Part shown: one piece after another, positions 45,669 to 54,991 of the stretch
Numbering within the stretch: position 1 is the stretch's first letter
How the letters are laid out: each line of letters opens with the position of its first letter
From: Candidatus Humimonas hydrogenitrophica
GTDB lineage: Bacteria > Gemmatimonadota > Gemmatimonadetes > Palauibacterales > Palauibacteraceae
DNA: 64,000 nt
Direction of reading: 5' to 3'
NCBI GenBank assembly: GCA_947581615.1
Contig: CANPVD010000097.1
Span: forward strand, 1 to 64,000
The notes under the pieces: generated by a model
The model's input: only the letters and a program-made list of their open reading frames with translations
The model's database searches: none
Told to the model about the DNA's origin: nothing
Program-made: the position numbers and the translations under genes

Positions 45669-45743
45669 CGTCGTCACGAGCACGGAGCGTGGGCTCCGGC
45701 CCGCCTCGTACCCTCCTGTGGCTCCTCTCTCGGAGCGCGCCCG

Positions 45744-47132
45744 TTACTGCCGAGCGTTCTGCTCGTCCAGCGGAATGGGATACGCCTTGTTCACGTAGCT
45801 CTCGCTTCCGGACTGCGGAAGGTAGGTCGGATCGTCCAGGAGGCCGTAGTGCCTCAGGTCGATCCAGCGGTGCCCCCCTTCGAACAGCAGCGAGTAGTGC
45901 TTCTCGTACAGCAGCGCGTCGAGTGCCGCGTCGTGATTGGCGAACGGCCCGAGCGCAGGCAGCTTGCCGGACCTGGTCCGTACCTCGTTGATGTCCTCGA
46001 GCGCCGCGCTGAGGTTGCCGAGCCCGATGTTGGCCTCGGCCCGCAAGAGCAGGAGTTCCTCGTTGCGGATGATCGGGACGGGCGCGGTGAGGCTCAGGTA
46101 CATGTTGAAGCCGATGTGCGAACCCACACCGCTGAAGCTGCGGTCCTTGACCTCGCGGATCTTGGCCATGTAGCGAGCGTCCGGGAGCCCGTTCGTCTGG
46201 TACTGAACGTTCGTGGAATCGAACGGGTTGGCCCGAATGTTAGGGTCGTCGCTGGGCTGGTACATACCGTTGGTCTGGTCACCCGACCCGGTGCCGTAGA
46301 CGTCGTACACGCCCAGGTCGAAGGACGCGGTGCTGTCCACGAACGAGTTGGACAGCGCGGTGAGCGCGCCGCTGAAGTCATCCGTGTACACGTCCACCCG
46401 AGCCTTGATAGCACGGTTGACGGTAGCGAAGGTGGCCGGCGTGTCGAAACCATCGAAGCCGGTGGTGAGGGTGAACGGGAAATCCGCACCGTCCCCGGCG
46501 GCCGTCTGGAGCTGCGAATTCGCATCATCCAGCAGCGTCTTGATATGCGCGTACACCGCGGCCTTGTTGACCGCCGGGGCCGGACCCGCGTTCACGTCCG
46601 TGCCCACATCGACCGGGCAGCCCAGGCTGCCGTCGCAGTTGGTATCGCGCGTCTCGACGATGACCAGGAAATCCAGCGCCTGGATCGTCTTCACGAAGCC
46701 GACCGTCGCCGCCTTCTCGCCGGCCGACAGCTGGTCGGTGCCGACCGAAGCCACTCCATCCAGAACGATGTTGGCCAGCCGGATGTTGGCGTACGGCGCG
46801 GCCCACAGGCCCGCCCCGAAGCCGCCCGCGTTGAGCGGACCCTGAAGCAGCTCGTTGACGAACCGCGGGTCGGCCACGTCCAGGACGTAGGACTCGCGCC
46901 CCAGAACGCCGAGCGCGGAGACCACGCCCAGCTCACCGTCCTGGTAGCCACGGTGCCCGATCTCGATCCCCTGGACCGCGGCCGCCAGCGAGGCCCGATC
47001 CGGCGAGGTCTGGAGGGCGTTGAGGTCGCCCCCGTTGTAGTTCGGTGTTTCCAGGTTCTTGCAAGCCGCCAGCCCCAGCAGCAGGGCCACGGCCATGACC
47101 TGGCTCGCGTGTCTACGCATCGAATGTCGCAT
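45744..47132 (-). CDS. SusD/RagB-family outer-membrane lipoprotein (second locus)
   Basis: 462 residues from ATG 47132 behind GGAGAG; lipobox LLLGLAAC (Cys24). The SusD fold is shown by NYNGGDLNALQTSPDRASLA, LLLRAEANIGLGNLSAALEDINEVR and the terminal EKHYSLLFEGGHRWIDLRHY. It differs from the first SusD in most of the middle, so a different ligand is expected. It starts 66 bases after the SusC stop on the same strand and ends before the strong terminator at 45641-45668. Confidence 0.93.
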   Translation of the reverse strand: MRHSMRRHASQVMAVALLLGLAACKNLETPNYNGGDLNALQTSPDRASLAAAVQGIEIGHRGYQDGELGVVSALGVLGRESYVLDVADPRFVNELLQGPLNAGGFGAGLWAAPYANIRLANIVLDGVASVGTDQLSAGEKAATVGFVKTIQALDFLVIVETRDTNCDGSLGCPVDVGTDVNAGPAPAVNKAAVYAHIKTLLDDANSQLQTAAGDGADFPFTLTTGFDGFDTPATFATVNRAIKARVDVYTDDFSGALTALSNSFVDSTASFDLGVYDVYGTGSGDQTNGMYQPSDDPNIRANPFDSTNVQYQTNGLPDARYMAKIREVKDRSFSGVGSHIGFNMYLSLTAPVPIIRNEELLLLRAEANIGLGNLSAALEDINEVRTRSGKLPALGPFANHDAALDALLYEKHYSLLFEGGHRWIDLRHYGLLDDPTYLPQSGSESYVNKAYPIPLDEQNARQ

Positions 47133-47198
47133 TGTCGCTCTCCATCCCCCTGAAGTCGTCATCGCCTCATCGGATCCGCGCGTGCCGGTCCGCATGGC

Positions 47199-50195
47199 TC
47201 AGAACCCCAGGTCCACGCCGAACCAGAAGCTTCGGCTCGGCGGGTAGGGGGCCACGTCGATATTCCGACCGACCTGCTGGTTGCCGAAGTTGCTGACTTC
47301 GGGGTCGAGACCCTTGTAGGGGGTGAAGGTGAACAGGTTGCGACCGCTCGCCGTGAACCGGACGCTCTGGAAGGCTCCACCGAACAGGCTGTGCACGGCT
47401 GCGTCGGGGAGCTGGTAGGAGAGCGACACTTCCCGAACCTTCAGGAAGGAGCCCGACTGCGTGTAGCCTCGGGCGAACCCGTTGGCGTAACCCAGCAGCC
47501 GCTCGATGCCGTAGCAGTTGGGGAAGCACTCGGTGACCGGCCGGATGTTGCCGTCCGGCGTCGCGTAGTCGGGGCTGTTCCCGTACGCGTCGTAGAGGAG
47601 TTGGGTCAGGTTGACGATGTCCTGGCCCTTCCGCCAGTCCAGCAGCCCATACAGTCGCAGGCCAGCGTAGCGGAAGTCGTTGGAGAAGGACATCTCGAAG
47701 TCCGGCGTCGAGTTCCCCAGCGTCACCAGCTTCTGGGAGCCATCCGGGTTCTTGCCGGCCGTGCCGACGATCTGCGTGGCCGAGTGGCCCTGCTGGATGT
47801 AGAAGGCGCCCAGCGACGTTCCGAAGCCCGCGTTGGACGGAATGAACGCCGGCACGGGCAGCGACTGCACGCGACTGCGGTTGAACTGGAAGTTCGTGCG
47901 TGACACCCAGCTGAAGTTGCCGGTCGCGATCGGCGTGATGCCCAGCGAGGCTTCGCCGCCCCACGTGCGGAGCTCGCCGCCGTTGAAGAACTCGTTGGTG
48001 AAGCCCGTCGACGGCGCCACGCGCCGCTGCAGGATGAGGTCGCTGATCTTGTGGATGTAGCCGGTCAGCGACAGCGTGGCCCGGCTGTCCAGGCCCGTGA
48101 TATCGGTCCCGAACTCGAACTCGGTCTGACGCTCGGGCTTGATGGCGGCATCGCCCACGTTCCCGGGGAGCGCGAAGCCCTGGATCCCCTGGATGTTGCT
48201 GGTCACGCCGAGTGTCGTGAATTTCTGCTGCGCCTGGGGCTCGTTCCCCGTCTGCCCGAAGGCGGCGCGAAGCTTGATCTCGTCGAACGGCCCGCCCAGA
48301 TTCGGGAACCGGAAGGACGCCGACGCCTTCGGATAGTAGTACAGGTGGCTGGGATCCCCGTTGGCGCCGCTCTGGTCGGCCCGGACCGCGCCGGTCAGCA
48401 GGAGCCGCTGGTTCATCGCCAGGAACTCCTCCTGCAGATAGAACCCGAAGTCCTTGACCTTGACCCGGTTCTGGAAGACCGCGATCTGCGTTCCCGCGTC
48501 GATCTTCCGCAAGCCGCCATTCAGGTTCTGGGCCACCGTCCGGTCGACGTTCTGATCGTTGCTCGAATAGCTCGCACCGGCCGACGTGGTGGCCGTGAAG
48601 GAGCCCGAGGACGGCGTGTACTTGTAGACGCCGTTCAGCTGGGCGGTCAGGGCCAGGTTGTCCGCTTTGCTCAGCACCTCAGTGCCGGGCAGGCCGTCGG
48701 ACGGCTCGAAGAAGATGCTGGGCGGAGAGAACACGTCGTCCGTCTGACCGAACCAGTCGGCCCCGCCGTTGAACACGAACTTGAGGTCGTTGTTGTCGTT
48801 GGCCACCGGGTGGAACTCGGCGTTGGTCGATCCCAGCAGGTGCCAGACGTTCTCGTCGTTCTGGAGCAGCGCCGCCGTCTGCAGCGGGTTGCTCAGGTTC
48901 CCCTGCGACACGTTGGGAATGAAGTTCCCCTGCGCGTCCTTCAGGGGCACGAAGCTCGGCGTGGCCGACAGCACCATGTAGTAGCTGGTCTGGCTGTTGT
49001 CGTTGTTGGTCAGGCCGCGGTTCGCCCACGTGCGGATGATGTTGCTGTTCAGCGTGATGTTGAACAGGTCACCGAACTTCTGGGTCAGGTTCACCCGCCC
49101 CGACTCCTTCTCGAAGCCGGTGTTCTGGATGATCCCCTTGTCCTTCCTGGCCAGGAGCGACCCGAAGTACTGCGTGCTCTCCGTGCCGCCGCTCACCGAG
49201 CCGGAGCCCTGCCAGGAAGGATAGTGGTGCCCGGCCAGCTCCTTCTCGTGATCGAAGAACTTGCCGCCGTTGGCCGTATACACGGCCCCGAGGCCCGTCG
49301 CGTCCTGGGCATCCTGGGCGGAGGTGAAGCGGCGGGCGCCGATCGTGTTGGACAGCGAGTAGGTCCCGAGCTGGCCGCCGAGCCGCACCCGCGGCTTGCC
49401 GGCCGAGCCGTGCTTGGTGGTGATGATGACCACGCCGTTGGACGCCTTGCCGCCGTAGATGGCCGCCGCGGCCGCGCCCTTGAGGACCTCGATGCTGGCG
49501 ATGTCCTCGGGGTTGAGATCGGCCAGGCGGTTGACCGGGTTGTCCTGGTTGGACGCGTTCTGGCCGCCCGACGCCGAGGTGATCGCGTTGGCGTCGGAGG
49601 CGATGGCCGCGTCGCTGACGATCTGTCCGTCGATGACGAACAGCGGCGAGGCGGACGCGTTGATCGAGGAGATGCCGCGCAGCTGCACCTGCACGCCGCC
49701 GCCCGGCGCGCCCGAGTTGGAGGAGATCGTGGCCCCGGCCACCTTGCCGGCCAGCGCCTTGTCCACCGTCTCCTGCGGGACCTCGTTGAGCTGCTCGCTG
49801 TTGACCGTCGAGATCGCGTTGGCCGCGTTCTGCTGCGAGATCTGCGTGGCCTTACCGGTGACGACCAGCTCCTGCACCTGCAGGTAGTCGGTGAACAGCT
49901 TCACCGTGATCTGGTTCGTGCCGGCCGGGATCCGCACCTGGCGGCTCCGGTAGCCTATCCTGGAGATCTGCAGCGTGACCGGACCCGACGGCACGCCGTT
50001 GAGGACGAAGGTGCCGTCGGCCTCGCCGAGCACGCCGATTCGCGTGCCCATGACGATGACGTTCGGATTGGCCACCGGCTGCGCACTGATGCTGTCGACG
50101 ACCGTTCCACGGATGGTGCGTTCCTGGGCGTGCGCGGGTGTGACCGCGAACGCCGCGAGAACGAGTGTCACGAGCAAACCGAGCTTGTACCTCAC
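47199..50195 (-). CDS. SusC/RagA-family TonB-dependent outer-membrane transporter (second locus)
   Basis: 998 residues from GTG 50195 with GGGGGAGG just upstream. Order: signal peptide (to about 25, VTPAHAQE), CarboxypepD_reg domain (RTIRGTVVDSISAQPVANPN, shown in part), plug with RGISSINASA, PLFVIDGQIV and VLKGAAAAAIYGGKASNG, then barrel ending SFWFGVDLGF. It pairs with the SusD gene downstream. Domain order and signature match the SusC at 36306-39296 but barrel sequences differ widely, pointing to separate substrates. Confidence 0.95.
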   Translation of the reverse strand: MRYKLGLLVTLVLAAFAVTPAHAQERTIRGTVVDSISAQPVANPNVIVMGTRIGVLGEADGTFVLNGVPSGPVTLQISRIGYRSRQVRIPAGTNQITVKLFTDYLQVQELVVTGKATQISQQNAANAISTVNSEQLNEVPQETVDKALAGKVAGATISSNSGAPGGGVQVQLRGISSINASASPLFVIDGQIVSDAAIASDANAITSASGGQNASNQDNPVNRLADLNPEDIASIEVLKGAAAAAIYGGKASNGVVIITTKHGSAGKPRVRLGGQLGTYSLSNTIGARRFTSAQDAQDATGLGAVYTANGGKFFDHEKELAGHHYPSWQGSGSVSGGTESTQYFGSLLARKDKGIIQNTGFEKESGRVNLTQKFGDLFNITLNSNIIRTWANRGLTNNDNSQTSYYMVLSATPSFVPLKDAQGNFIPNVSQGNLSNPLQTAALLQNDENVWHLLGSTNAEFHPVANDNNDLKFVFNGGADWFGQTDDVFSPPSIFFEPSDGLPGTEVLSKADNLALTAQLNGVYKYTPSSGSFTATTSAGASYSSNDQNVDRTVAQNLNGGLRKIDAGTQIAVFQNRVKVKDFGFYLQEEFLAMNQRLLLTGAVRADQSGANGDPSHLYYYPKASASFRFPNLGGPFDEIKLRAAFGQTGNEPQAQQKFTTLGVTSNIQGIQGFALPGNVGDAAIKPERQTEFEFGTDITGLDSRATLSLTGYIHKISDLILQRRVAPSTGFTNEFFNGGELRTWGGEASLGITPIATGNFSWVSRTNFQFNRSRVQSLPVPAFIPSNAGFGTSLGAFYIQQGHSATQIVGTAGKNPDGSQKLVTLGNSTPDFEMSFSNDFRYAGLRLYGLLDWRKGQDIVNLTQLLYDAYGNSPDYATPDGNIRPVTECFPNCYGIERLLGYANGFARGYTQSGSFLKVREVSLSYQLPDAAVHSLFGGAFQSVRFTASGRNLFTFTPYKGLDPEVSNFGNQQVGRNIDVAPYPPSRSFWFGVDLGF

Positions 50196-50552
50196 GTGCC
50201 TCCCCCTGTCCGAGGTTAGGCGGAGCGGGAGCCCGAAGGGTCCAGCGGCCCCAAGGGCCGGGACGGACGCGCGACGGGCGAGCGAACGGGACCGATGTCT
50301 ATAGCGGAACCGCCCCGGCCCCCGGCAATCCGGGAGAGGCGGAGCGAGCCACACGTGCGGCCGCACCTCGACCGAGGGGATCGGCGAGATGAGTCACTGC
50401 AGGCCGTGTCGCCGAAGCGACGCGGCGCGGAAATGGACGGCACGAACATCAGCATTGCGTGTATATTGTGTTTCACTGGAGGTGTGTCAAGACTTCGTAA
50501 CGGACCGACTGGGACATTTCGTCCTAACCGGTCCTCGGCGCCGGGGACGCTG
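50196..50552. other. divergent intergenic region between susC (second locus) and thioredoxin
   Basis: 357 bases without a supported gene. It contains a candidate susC promoter at 50462-50490 in a short AT-rich patch and a second possible -10 (TATAGA on the minus strand, near 50296). The rest is GC-rich leader in which I see no further element. Confidence 0.45.
50462..50490 (-). promoter_or_regulatory. candidate promoter of susC (second locus)
   Basis: On the minus strand TTGACA (50485-50490) is followed at 17 bases by AATATA, or at 19 bases by TATACA, within the only AT-rich patch of the region. It lies about 260 bases before the GTG start, again implying a long leader. Confidence 0.4.
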
Positions 50553-51041
50553 ATGCCGGGCGAATCGACTGCCATACCGAAGCCTACGGGAGAGGGTCGG
50601 GTCACGGTTCGCTGCGGGTTCTGCCGCACCCTGAACCGGGTAGAGCTCGCCCGTGCCGACCAACGACCCCGCTGCGCGGACTGTTCCCGGCCCATTCTCC
50701 TGGACCGGCCCGTCCGCCTGGAGGGAGAGGACTTCACCCGAACCGTCGAGGAAGCGGGCGGGCCGGTCCTGGTCGACTTCTACGCCGACTGGTGCGGCCC
50801 GTGCAAGATGATGGCTCCCGCGCTGGACGATCTCGCAAGCCGCCACGCCGGCTCCCTGCTGGTCGCCAAGCTGGACACGGATCGATGGCCCGGCGTCGCG
50901 GGCCGCTTCGGGATCCGCGGCATCCCCACCCTGATCCTGTTCGACGAAGGGCGCGAGGTCGCTCGCGAGACGGGCGCGATCCCGGCCGAGCGCCTCGAGG
51001 CGCTGCTCGCCGCTCACACCCGGATCGTGCCCTCCAGGTAG
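50553..51041 (+). CDS. trxC: thioredoxin with N-terminal zinc ribbon (Trx2-like)
   Basis: 162 residues. The N-terminal zinc ribbon has cysteine pairs C21/C24 (RCGFC) and C41/C44 (RCADC); the thioredoxin fold carries the redox motif WCGPCK (Cys81, Cys84) and the cis-proline in GIPTLILF. This is the TrxC/thioredoxin-2 layout, a cytoplasmic disulfide reductase. ATG 50553 is the first start that keeps the ribbon, with GGGGA upstream. The 3' end overlaps the convergent PhzF gene by 28 bases. Confidence 0.88.
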   Translation: MPGESTAIPKPTGEGRVTVRCGFCRTLNRVELARADQRPRCADCSRPILLDRPVRLEGEDFTRTVEEAGGPVLVDFYADWCGPCKMMAPALDDLASRHAGSLLVAKLDTDRWPGVAGRFGIRGIPTLILFDEGREVARETGAIPAERLEALLAAHTRIVPSR

Positions 51042-51805
51042 AGGACGGCGCGGCCGGAGAGGTGGACCCTGTCGGACTCCACCTCGCACAGCACCTCGCC
51101 TCCCCGCTTCGACAGCTGCCGGGCCCGCAGCCGGGTCCGGCCCAACCGGTCGGCCCACAGGGGCGCCAGCTCGCAGTGGGCCGAGCCCGTCACCGGATCC
51201 TCGGGCACGCCGAGGGCCGGTGCGAAGAAGCGGGACACGAAGTCGATCCCGGGCTCCTCGCCTTCCGCCGTGACGGCCACGCCGCGTCGATCCAGTCGGG
51301 CCAGCCCCGCCATGTCGGGCGCCAGGGCCCGAACGGCTTCCTCCGTGGGCACGATCGCCACGAAGTCGCTGGCGGCCAGGACCTCGAGGGGCGTGGTTCC
51401 GAGCGCCGCGGCCAGCCCCGCGGGAGGCTCGCACGGCTCCGGCCGCAGCGCGGGGAAGTCCATGACCAGCCGCTCGCCCTCCCGGTGCACCTCCAGCTCG
51501 CCGCTGCGGGTTCGGAAGCGGACACCGTGCAGGGACGGCTCCATGTAGCGCAGGAGCACGTGCGCGGTGGCCAGGGTCGCGTGTCCGCACAGGTCGACCT
51601 CGTCCACGGGGGTGAACCACCGCAGGTGGTACGCGTCGCCGTGTGGGTCGGGGACGAAGAACGCGGTCTCCGACAGGTTGTTCTCGGCGGCGATCGATCG
51701 CAGGAGATCATCGGCGGGCCAGCTCTCGAGCGGACACACGGCGGCCGGATTGCCCGCGAACAGCCGCTCGGCGAACGCGTCGACCTGGAAGATCCGGATG
51801 TCCAC
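51014..51805 (-). CDS. PhzF-family isomerase/epimerase
   Basis: 263 residues from GTG 51805 behind GGAGGAG. Family motifs are IFQVDAFAERLFAGNPAAV at the N-terminus, NNLSETAFFVP with the catalytic Glu46, RWFTPVDEVDLCGHATLA, and PEDPVTGSAHCELAPLWA in the second half, reflecting the duplicated diaminopimelate-epimerase-like fold. In phenazine producers PhzF isomerises dihydro-hydroxyanthranilate. Most family members, and probably this one, have other unknown substrates, since no phenazine genes are nearby. Confidence 0.9.
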   Translation of the reverse strand: MDIRIFQVDAFAERLFAGNPAAVCPLESWPADDLLRSIAAENNLSETAFFVPDPHGDAYHLRWFTPVDEVDLCGHATLATAHVLLRYMEPSLHGVRFRTRSGELEVHREGERLVMDFPALRPEPCEPPAGLAAALGTTPLEVLAASDFVAIVPTEEAVRALAPDMAGLARLDRRGVAVTAEGEEPGIDFVSRFFAPALGVPEDPVTGSAHCELAPLWADRLGRTRLRARQLSKRGGEVLCEVESDRVHLSGRAVLYLEGTIRV

Positions 51806-52044
51806 GTGCTCCTCCCCTCGGGTGGTGTGCGCATCGTCCCGGCGACCGGCGCCCGCGGCGCCGGGAGGCAAGCTACCGGTACGGCCGGCCGAATCAACCA
51901 GGGCGTCGCTGCGGCCGCCTCTGCTGAAACTCCCGGCGGCGTCCCATCGTAGGGAGGTTCGAGGCGGGCGTGCGTCCGCCCCGGGCGCGCGCCGTCACGC
52001 CGCGACGCCCGACCACCGACGTCCTCCAGCCCGAGGAAGGGACC

Positions 52045-52368
52045 ATGGCGGAGACTCTCGCCGTATTCATTCCGATCGTGTTCATCCTCTCCGTCGCGGG
52101 CGTGCTCATCCTGCGGCCGCTCAGCAAGCGCCTCGGCACCCTGCTCGAGGCCTACGCTCAGGACCGGGTCGCCTCCCGTACCGAGGACCGCCAGCTCGAT
52201 TCCATGCGGGACCGGTTCGAGAGCCTGGATCGACGACTGGACGTTCTGGAGGAGCGCATGGGCTTCACGGAGGAGCTGGTCGGTCGCCGGCCGTCCGAGC
52301 GGGTCCCGCTCCCCGAGGAAGGGGCGCGATCGTCGACGGCGGCCGCGCGCCTGGCGGGGCACGGCTGA
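52045..52368 (+). CDS. small membrane protein with coiled coil
   Basis: 107 residues: one N-terminal transmembrane helix (about 6-24, AVFIPIVFILSVAGVLILRP), then a charged heptad-like segment (about 30-75, QLDSMRDRFESLDRRLDVLEERM) predicted to form a coiled coil, and a disordered tail. AGGAAGGG precedes ATG 52045. Proteins of this plan are common small envelope proteins of unknown role. It stands alone between divergent and convergent neighbours. Confidence 0.7.
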   Translation: MAETLAVFIPIVFILSVAGVLILRPLSKRLGTLLEAYAQDRVASRTEDRQLDSMRDRFESLDRRLDVLEERMGFTEELVGRRPSERVPLPEEGARSSTAAARLAGHG

Positions 52369-52423
52369 GTCACACCGCCGCCCGACCCCCGGGGCGGCGG
52401 CCCCGCCACGGGAACGCTCCCCC

Positions 52424-53791
52424 TCAGCGCACCAGCGCCAACCACGCCACGCCCCAGCCCAGGGTGAGCAGCGTGACGGGGATCCCCGTCCGCGCGTACT
52501 CCCAGTAGCCGAGCCGCACGCCGCGCGCCTCGGCCCGCTCGGCCACGATGAGGTTGGCGACGGAGCCGATGAGGAGGAAGTTGCCCGCGAAGGTCGAGCT
52601 CATGGCCACCACCTCCCACACGAACCGCGGGTCGGGGAGCTGGGGAACCACGGTTCGCCACATGAGGACCGCGGGCACGTTGCTGACGAGGTTGGACAGC
52701 ACCAGCATTGCGCCGCTCACCACTCCGGCCTCGCGCAGCCCTCCTCCCGCGCCCAGGACCCCGCGCGCCCCGCGCGTCACCACCTCCAGGATGCCGGTGG
52801 CCTCGAGCCCGCCGGTCACCACGAACAGCCCGGCGAAGAAGACGAGGAGGGACCATTCCACGCGGGCCAGCGTCGGACCCGGTGACTCTCCGGCGACGAC
52901 CAGGGAGAGCGCCCCGGCGGCCAGGGCAACGAGCGGCAGGGACAGGCCCGCCACCCAGGCCACGACCGCCGCCCCGAAGAGTCCGAGGCACCAGCCGGCG
53001 CGCCGCGGATCGGAAAGGCCCGGGGCCTCGGCCGCGGTGCGCTCCTCGGCCCCGGTGCCCCCCCCGCCCGCGGCGCCCTTCCCGTCCGCGGGCGCCGCCG
53101 GGCCCAGTCGGTCCCGGTGAAGCCACCAGAGGACGGCGGCCGTGAGCATCAGTCCGACCAGCACGACCGGGGCCATGCGGAGCGCGAACGCCCCATAGCC
53201 GATGCCGCTCGCGACGCCGACCAGCATGTTCTGGGGATTCCCGGTGAAGGTCAGGGCGGACCCCACGTTGGCGCCCATGGCGAGGCCCAGGAGGTAGGGG
53301 ACGGGCGGCTGCTCCAGGCGCCGCGCCGCGCTGAGCACCACGGGCGTGAACACGAGGCACACGGTGTCGTTCACGAACAGGGAGGAGAGGATCCCCGACA
53401 CGAACACCACCGCCACGAGGAGACGGCCCGGCGTGCCCGCCCCGGCGGCCACCCGCCGCGCCGCCCACTCGAAGAACCCGGCTCGCTCGAGCTGTGCCAC
53501 CAGCAGCATCAGACCGAAGAGGAACACCATGACGTCCATGTCCACGGCCCGGTAGGCCCCTTCGAGTCCCAGGCCGCCGACCACGACCATGGCCACGGCG
53601 CCGAGCAGGGCGGCGGCCGGTCGGCTCACCCGAATCCAGCGCAGGCGCTGTGTCGCGATCAGGACGTAGGTCACCGCGAACACGATGATGGCGGGTGCCA
53701 GAGCGACCTCCGGGTCCTTCGGGATGTAGCGCCGGCCCGCGGCGACGAGGAGCCGCCGCGCACGAGCGCGGGCCCTCCTCGCGGCGGGCAC
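52424..53791 (-). CDS. SLC13/ArsB-superfamily anion transporter
   Basis: About 455 residues with ten or more transmembrane helices in two inverted halves. Each half has a superfamily-type loop: FVNDTVCLVFTPVVLSAARR with ANVGSALTFTGNPQNMLVG in the first and LSNLVSNVPAVLMW with FAGNFLLIGSVANLIVAE in the second. This is the pattern of the IT superfamily (ArsB, NhaD, citrate/sulfate carriers). The substrate is unknown. GTG 53791 is the furthest start; a later start near residue 20 would fit the first helix equally well. Confidence 0.85.
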   Translation of the reverse strand: MPAARRARARARRLLVAAGRRYIPKDPEVALAPAIIVFAVTYVLIATQRLRWIRVSRPAAALLGAVAMVVVGGLGLEGAYRAVDMDVMVFLFGLMLLVAQLERAGFFEWAARRVAAGAGTPGRLLVAVVFVSGILSSLFVNDTVCLVFTPVVLSAARRLEQPPVPYLLGLAMGANVGSALTFTGNPQNMLVGVASGIGYGAFALRMAPVVLVGLMLTAAVLWWLHRDRLGPAAPADGKGAAGGGGTGAEERTAAEAPGLSDPRRAGWCLGLFGAAVVAWVAGLSLPLVALAAGALSLVVAGESPGPTLARVEWSLLVFFAGLFVVTGGLEATGILEVVTRGARGVLGAGGGLREAGVVSGAMLVLSNLVSNVPAVLMWRTVVPQLPDPRFVWEVVAMSSTFAGNFLLIGSVANLIVAERAEARGVRLGYWEYARTGIPVTLLTLGWGVAWLALVR

Positions 53792-53861
53792 GGGAGACCG
53801 CTACGGTACCGGTCCGACGCGTCCCACGGCAATCGAGGTCCGCACGAGGAGGCGACCACGC

Positions 53862-54332
53862 ATGGCCCGACGACACTGGCTCGTGAAGACCGATCCGGAC
53901 ACCTACGCCATCGACGACCTGGCGCGCGACGGCACCACGGAGTGGTGGGGTGTGCGCAACTATTTGGCCCGCAATTACATGCGAGATGAAATGAGCCCCG
54001 GGGACCCCGTGCTCCTCTACCACTCGAGCACGCCGGTGCTGGGCGTGTACGGCCTCGCCCGGGTGGTCGGCCCCGCCCATCCGGACTCGAAGCAGTTCGA
54101 GGAGGGCCACCCGTACGCGGACGCCGATTCGGACCCGGAGGACCCCACGTGGTGGTGCGTGGACCTGGAGCACGTCGACGCGTTCGACCCGCCGGTCACC
54201 CGTGATGCCATGAAGGAGGAGCGGGCCCTGGCCGACATGAAGGTCCTGCAGCGCGGCGTGCGGCACTCGATCCTGCCCGTGACCCGCGCGGAGTTCGAAG
54301 CGGTCCTGCGCATGGCCCGGCGCGCGGAGTGA
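53862..54332 (+). CDS. EVE-domain protein
   Basis: 156 residues forming a single EVE (PUA-like) domain: the opening HWLVKTDPDTYAIDDL, WWGVRNYLARNYMRD, GDPVLLYHSS and WWCVDLEHVDAF are typical. EVE proteins bind modified bases in nucleic acids through an aromatic pocket; the conserved tryptophans are here. ATG 53862 follows GAGGAGGCGACC. It is divergent from the SLC13-like gene. A specific target is not known. Confidence 0.9.
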   Translation: MARRHWLVKTDPDTYAIDDLARDGTTEWWGVRNYLARNYMRDEMSPGDPVLLYHSSTPVLGVYGLARVVGPAHPDSKQFEEGHPYADADSDPEDPTWWCVDLEHVDAFDPPVTRDAMKEERALADMKVLQRGVRHSILPVTRAEFEAVLRMARRAE

Positions 54333-54441
54333 GGCTTCGGCCCGATCCGCCGGGGTTTACACTCCTGCGGCTCCCACCTATGGTGTGGGCGCCGAAGATG
54401 GAAGACCGATCCGGTCGTCTCCCTCCGCCCAGGAGGACGTC

Positions 54442-54984
54442 ATGTGGCTCCTGATCCTGATCGCCGTCATCGTCGTGGGCGGCATCGTCATGTACAACGG
54501 GCTGGTACGGCTGCGCGTTCAGGCCGACAACGCGTGGGCCGACATCGACGTGCAGCTCAAGCGGCGGCACGACCTCATCCCCAACCTCGTGGAGACGGTC
54601 AAGGGCTACGCGGGTCACGAGAAGGACACCCTCGAGGGCGTGATCGAGGCGCGGAACAAGGCGATGAGCGCCCAGGGCCCCGCCGCGAAGGGGCAGGCCG
54701 AGGGCCAGCTCACCAACGCCCTCAAGTCATTGTTCGCCCTGTCGGAGTCTTATCCGCAACTGCGGGCGGTGGAGAGCTTCACGCAGCTCCAGAACACCCT
54801 GAACCAGATCGAGGACGCGGTCCAGAACGCCCGCCGGTACTACAACGCGGTCGTGCGCGACTTCAACACCAAGATCTCCCAGTTCCCCTCGAACATCGTG
54901 GCCAACGTGTTCGGCTTCCACGCCAAGGAGTTCTTCTCGCTCGGGGATGAGTCCGAGCGCGAGGTCCCCAAGGTCGACTTCTGA
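54442..54984 (+). CDS. lemA: LemA-family membrane protein
   Basis: 180 residues from ATG 54442 with AGGAGG seven bases upstream: one N-terminal transmembrane helix (about 2-19), then the helical LemA domain with YNGLVRLRVQADNAWADIDVQL, RRHDLIPNLVETVKGYA and FNTKISQFPSNIVANVFGF. The usual tail ending in PxVxF is present as VPKVDF. LemA proteins are often paired with a DUF2207 or TPM gene, as here, and may take part in envelope stress or protein turnover. Confidence 0.95.
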   Translation: MWLLILIAVIVVGGIVMYNGLVRLRVQADNAWADIDVQLKRRHDLIPNLVETVKGYAGHEKDTLEGVIEARNKAMSAQGPAAKGQAEGQLTNALKSLFALSESYPQLRAVESFTQLQNTLNQIEDAVQNARRYYNAVVRDFNTKISQFPSNIVANVFGFHAKEFFSLGDESEREVPKVDF

Positions 54985-54991
54985 GGCGATA

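Noticed and set aside
51014-51805. Phenazine biosynthesis locus
   Set aside because: PhzF-family proteins are common outside phenazine pathways, and no other phz-type gene is in the window.
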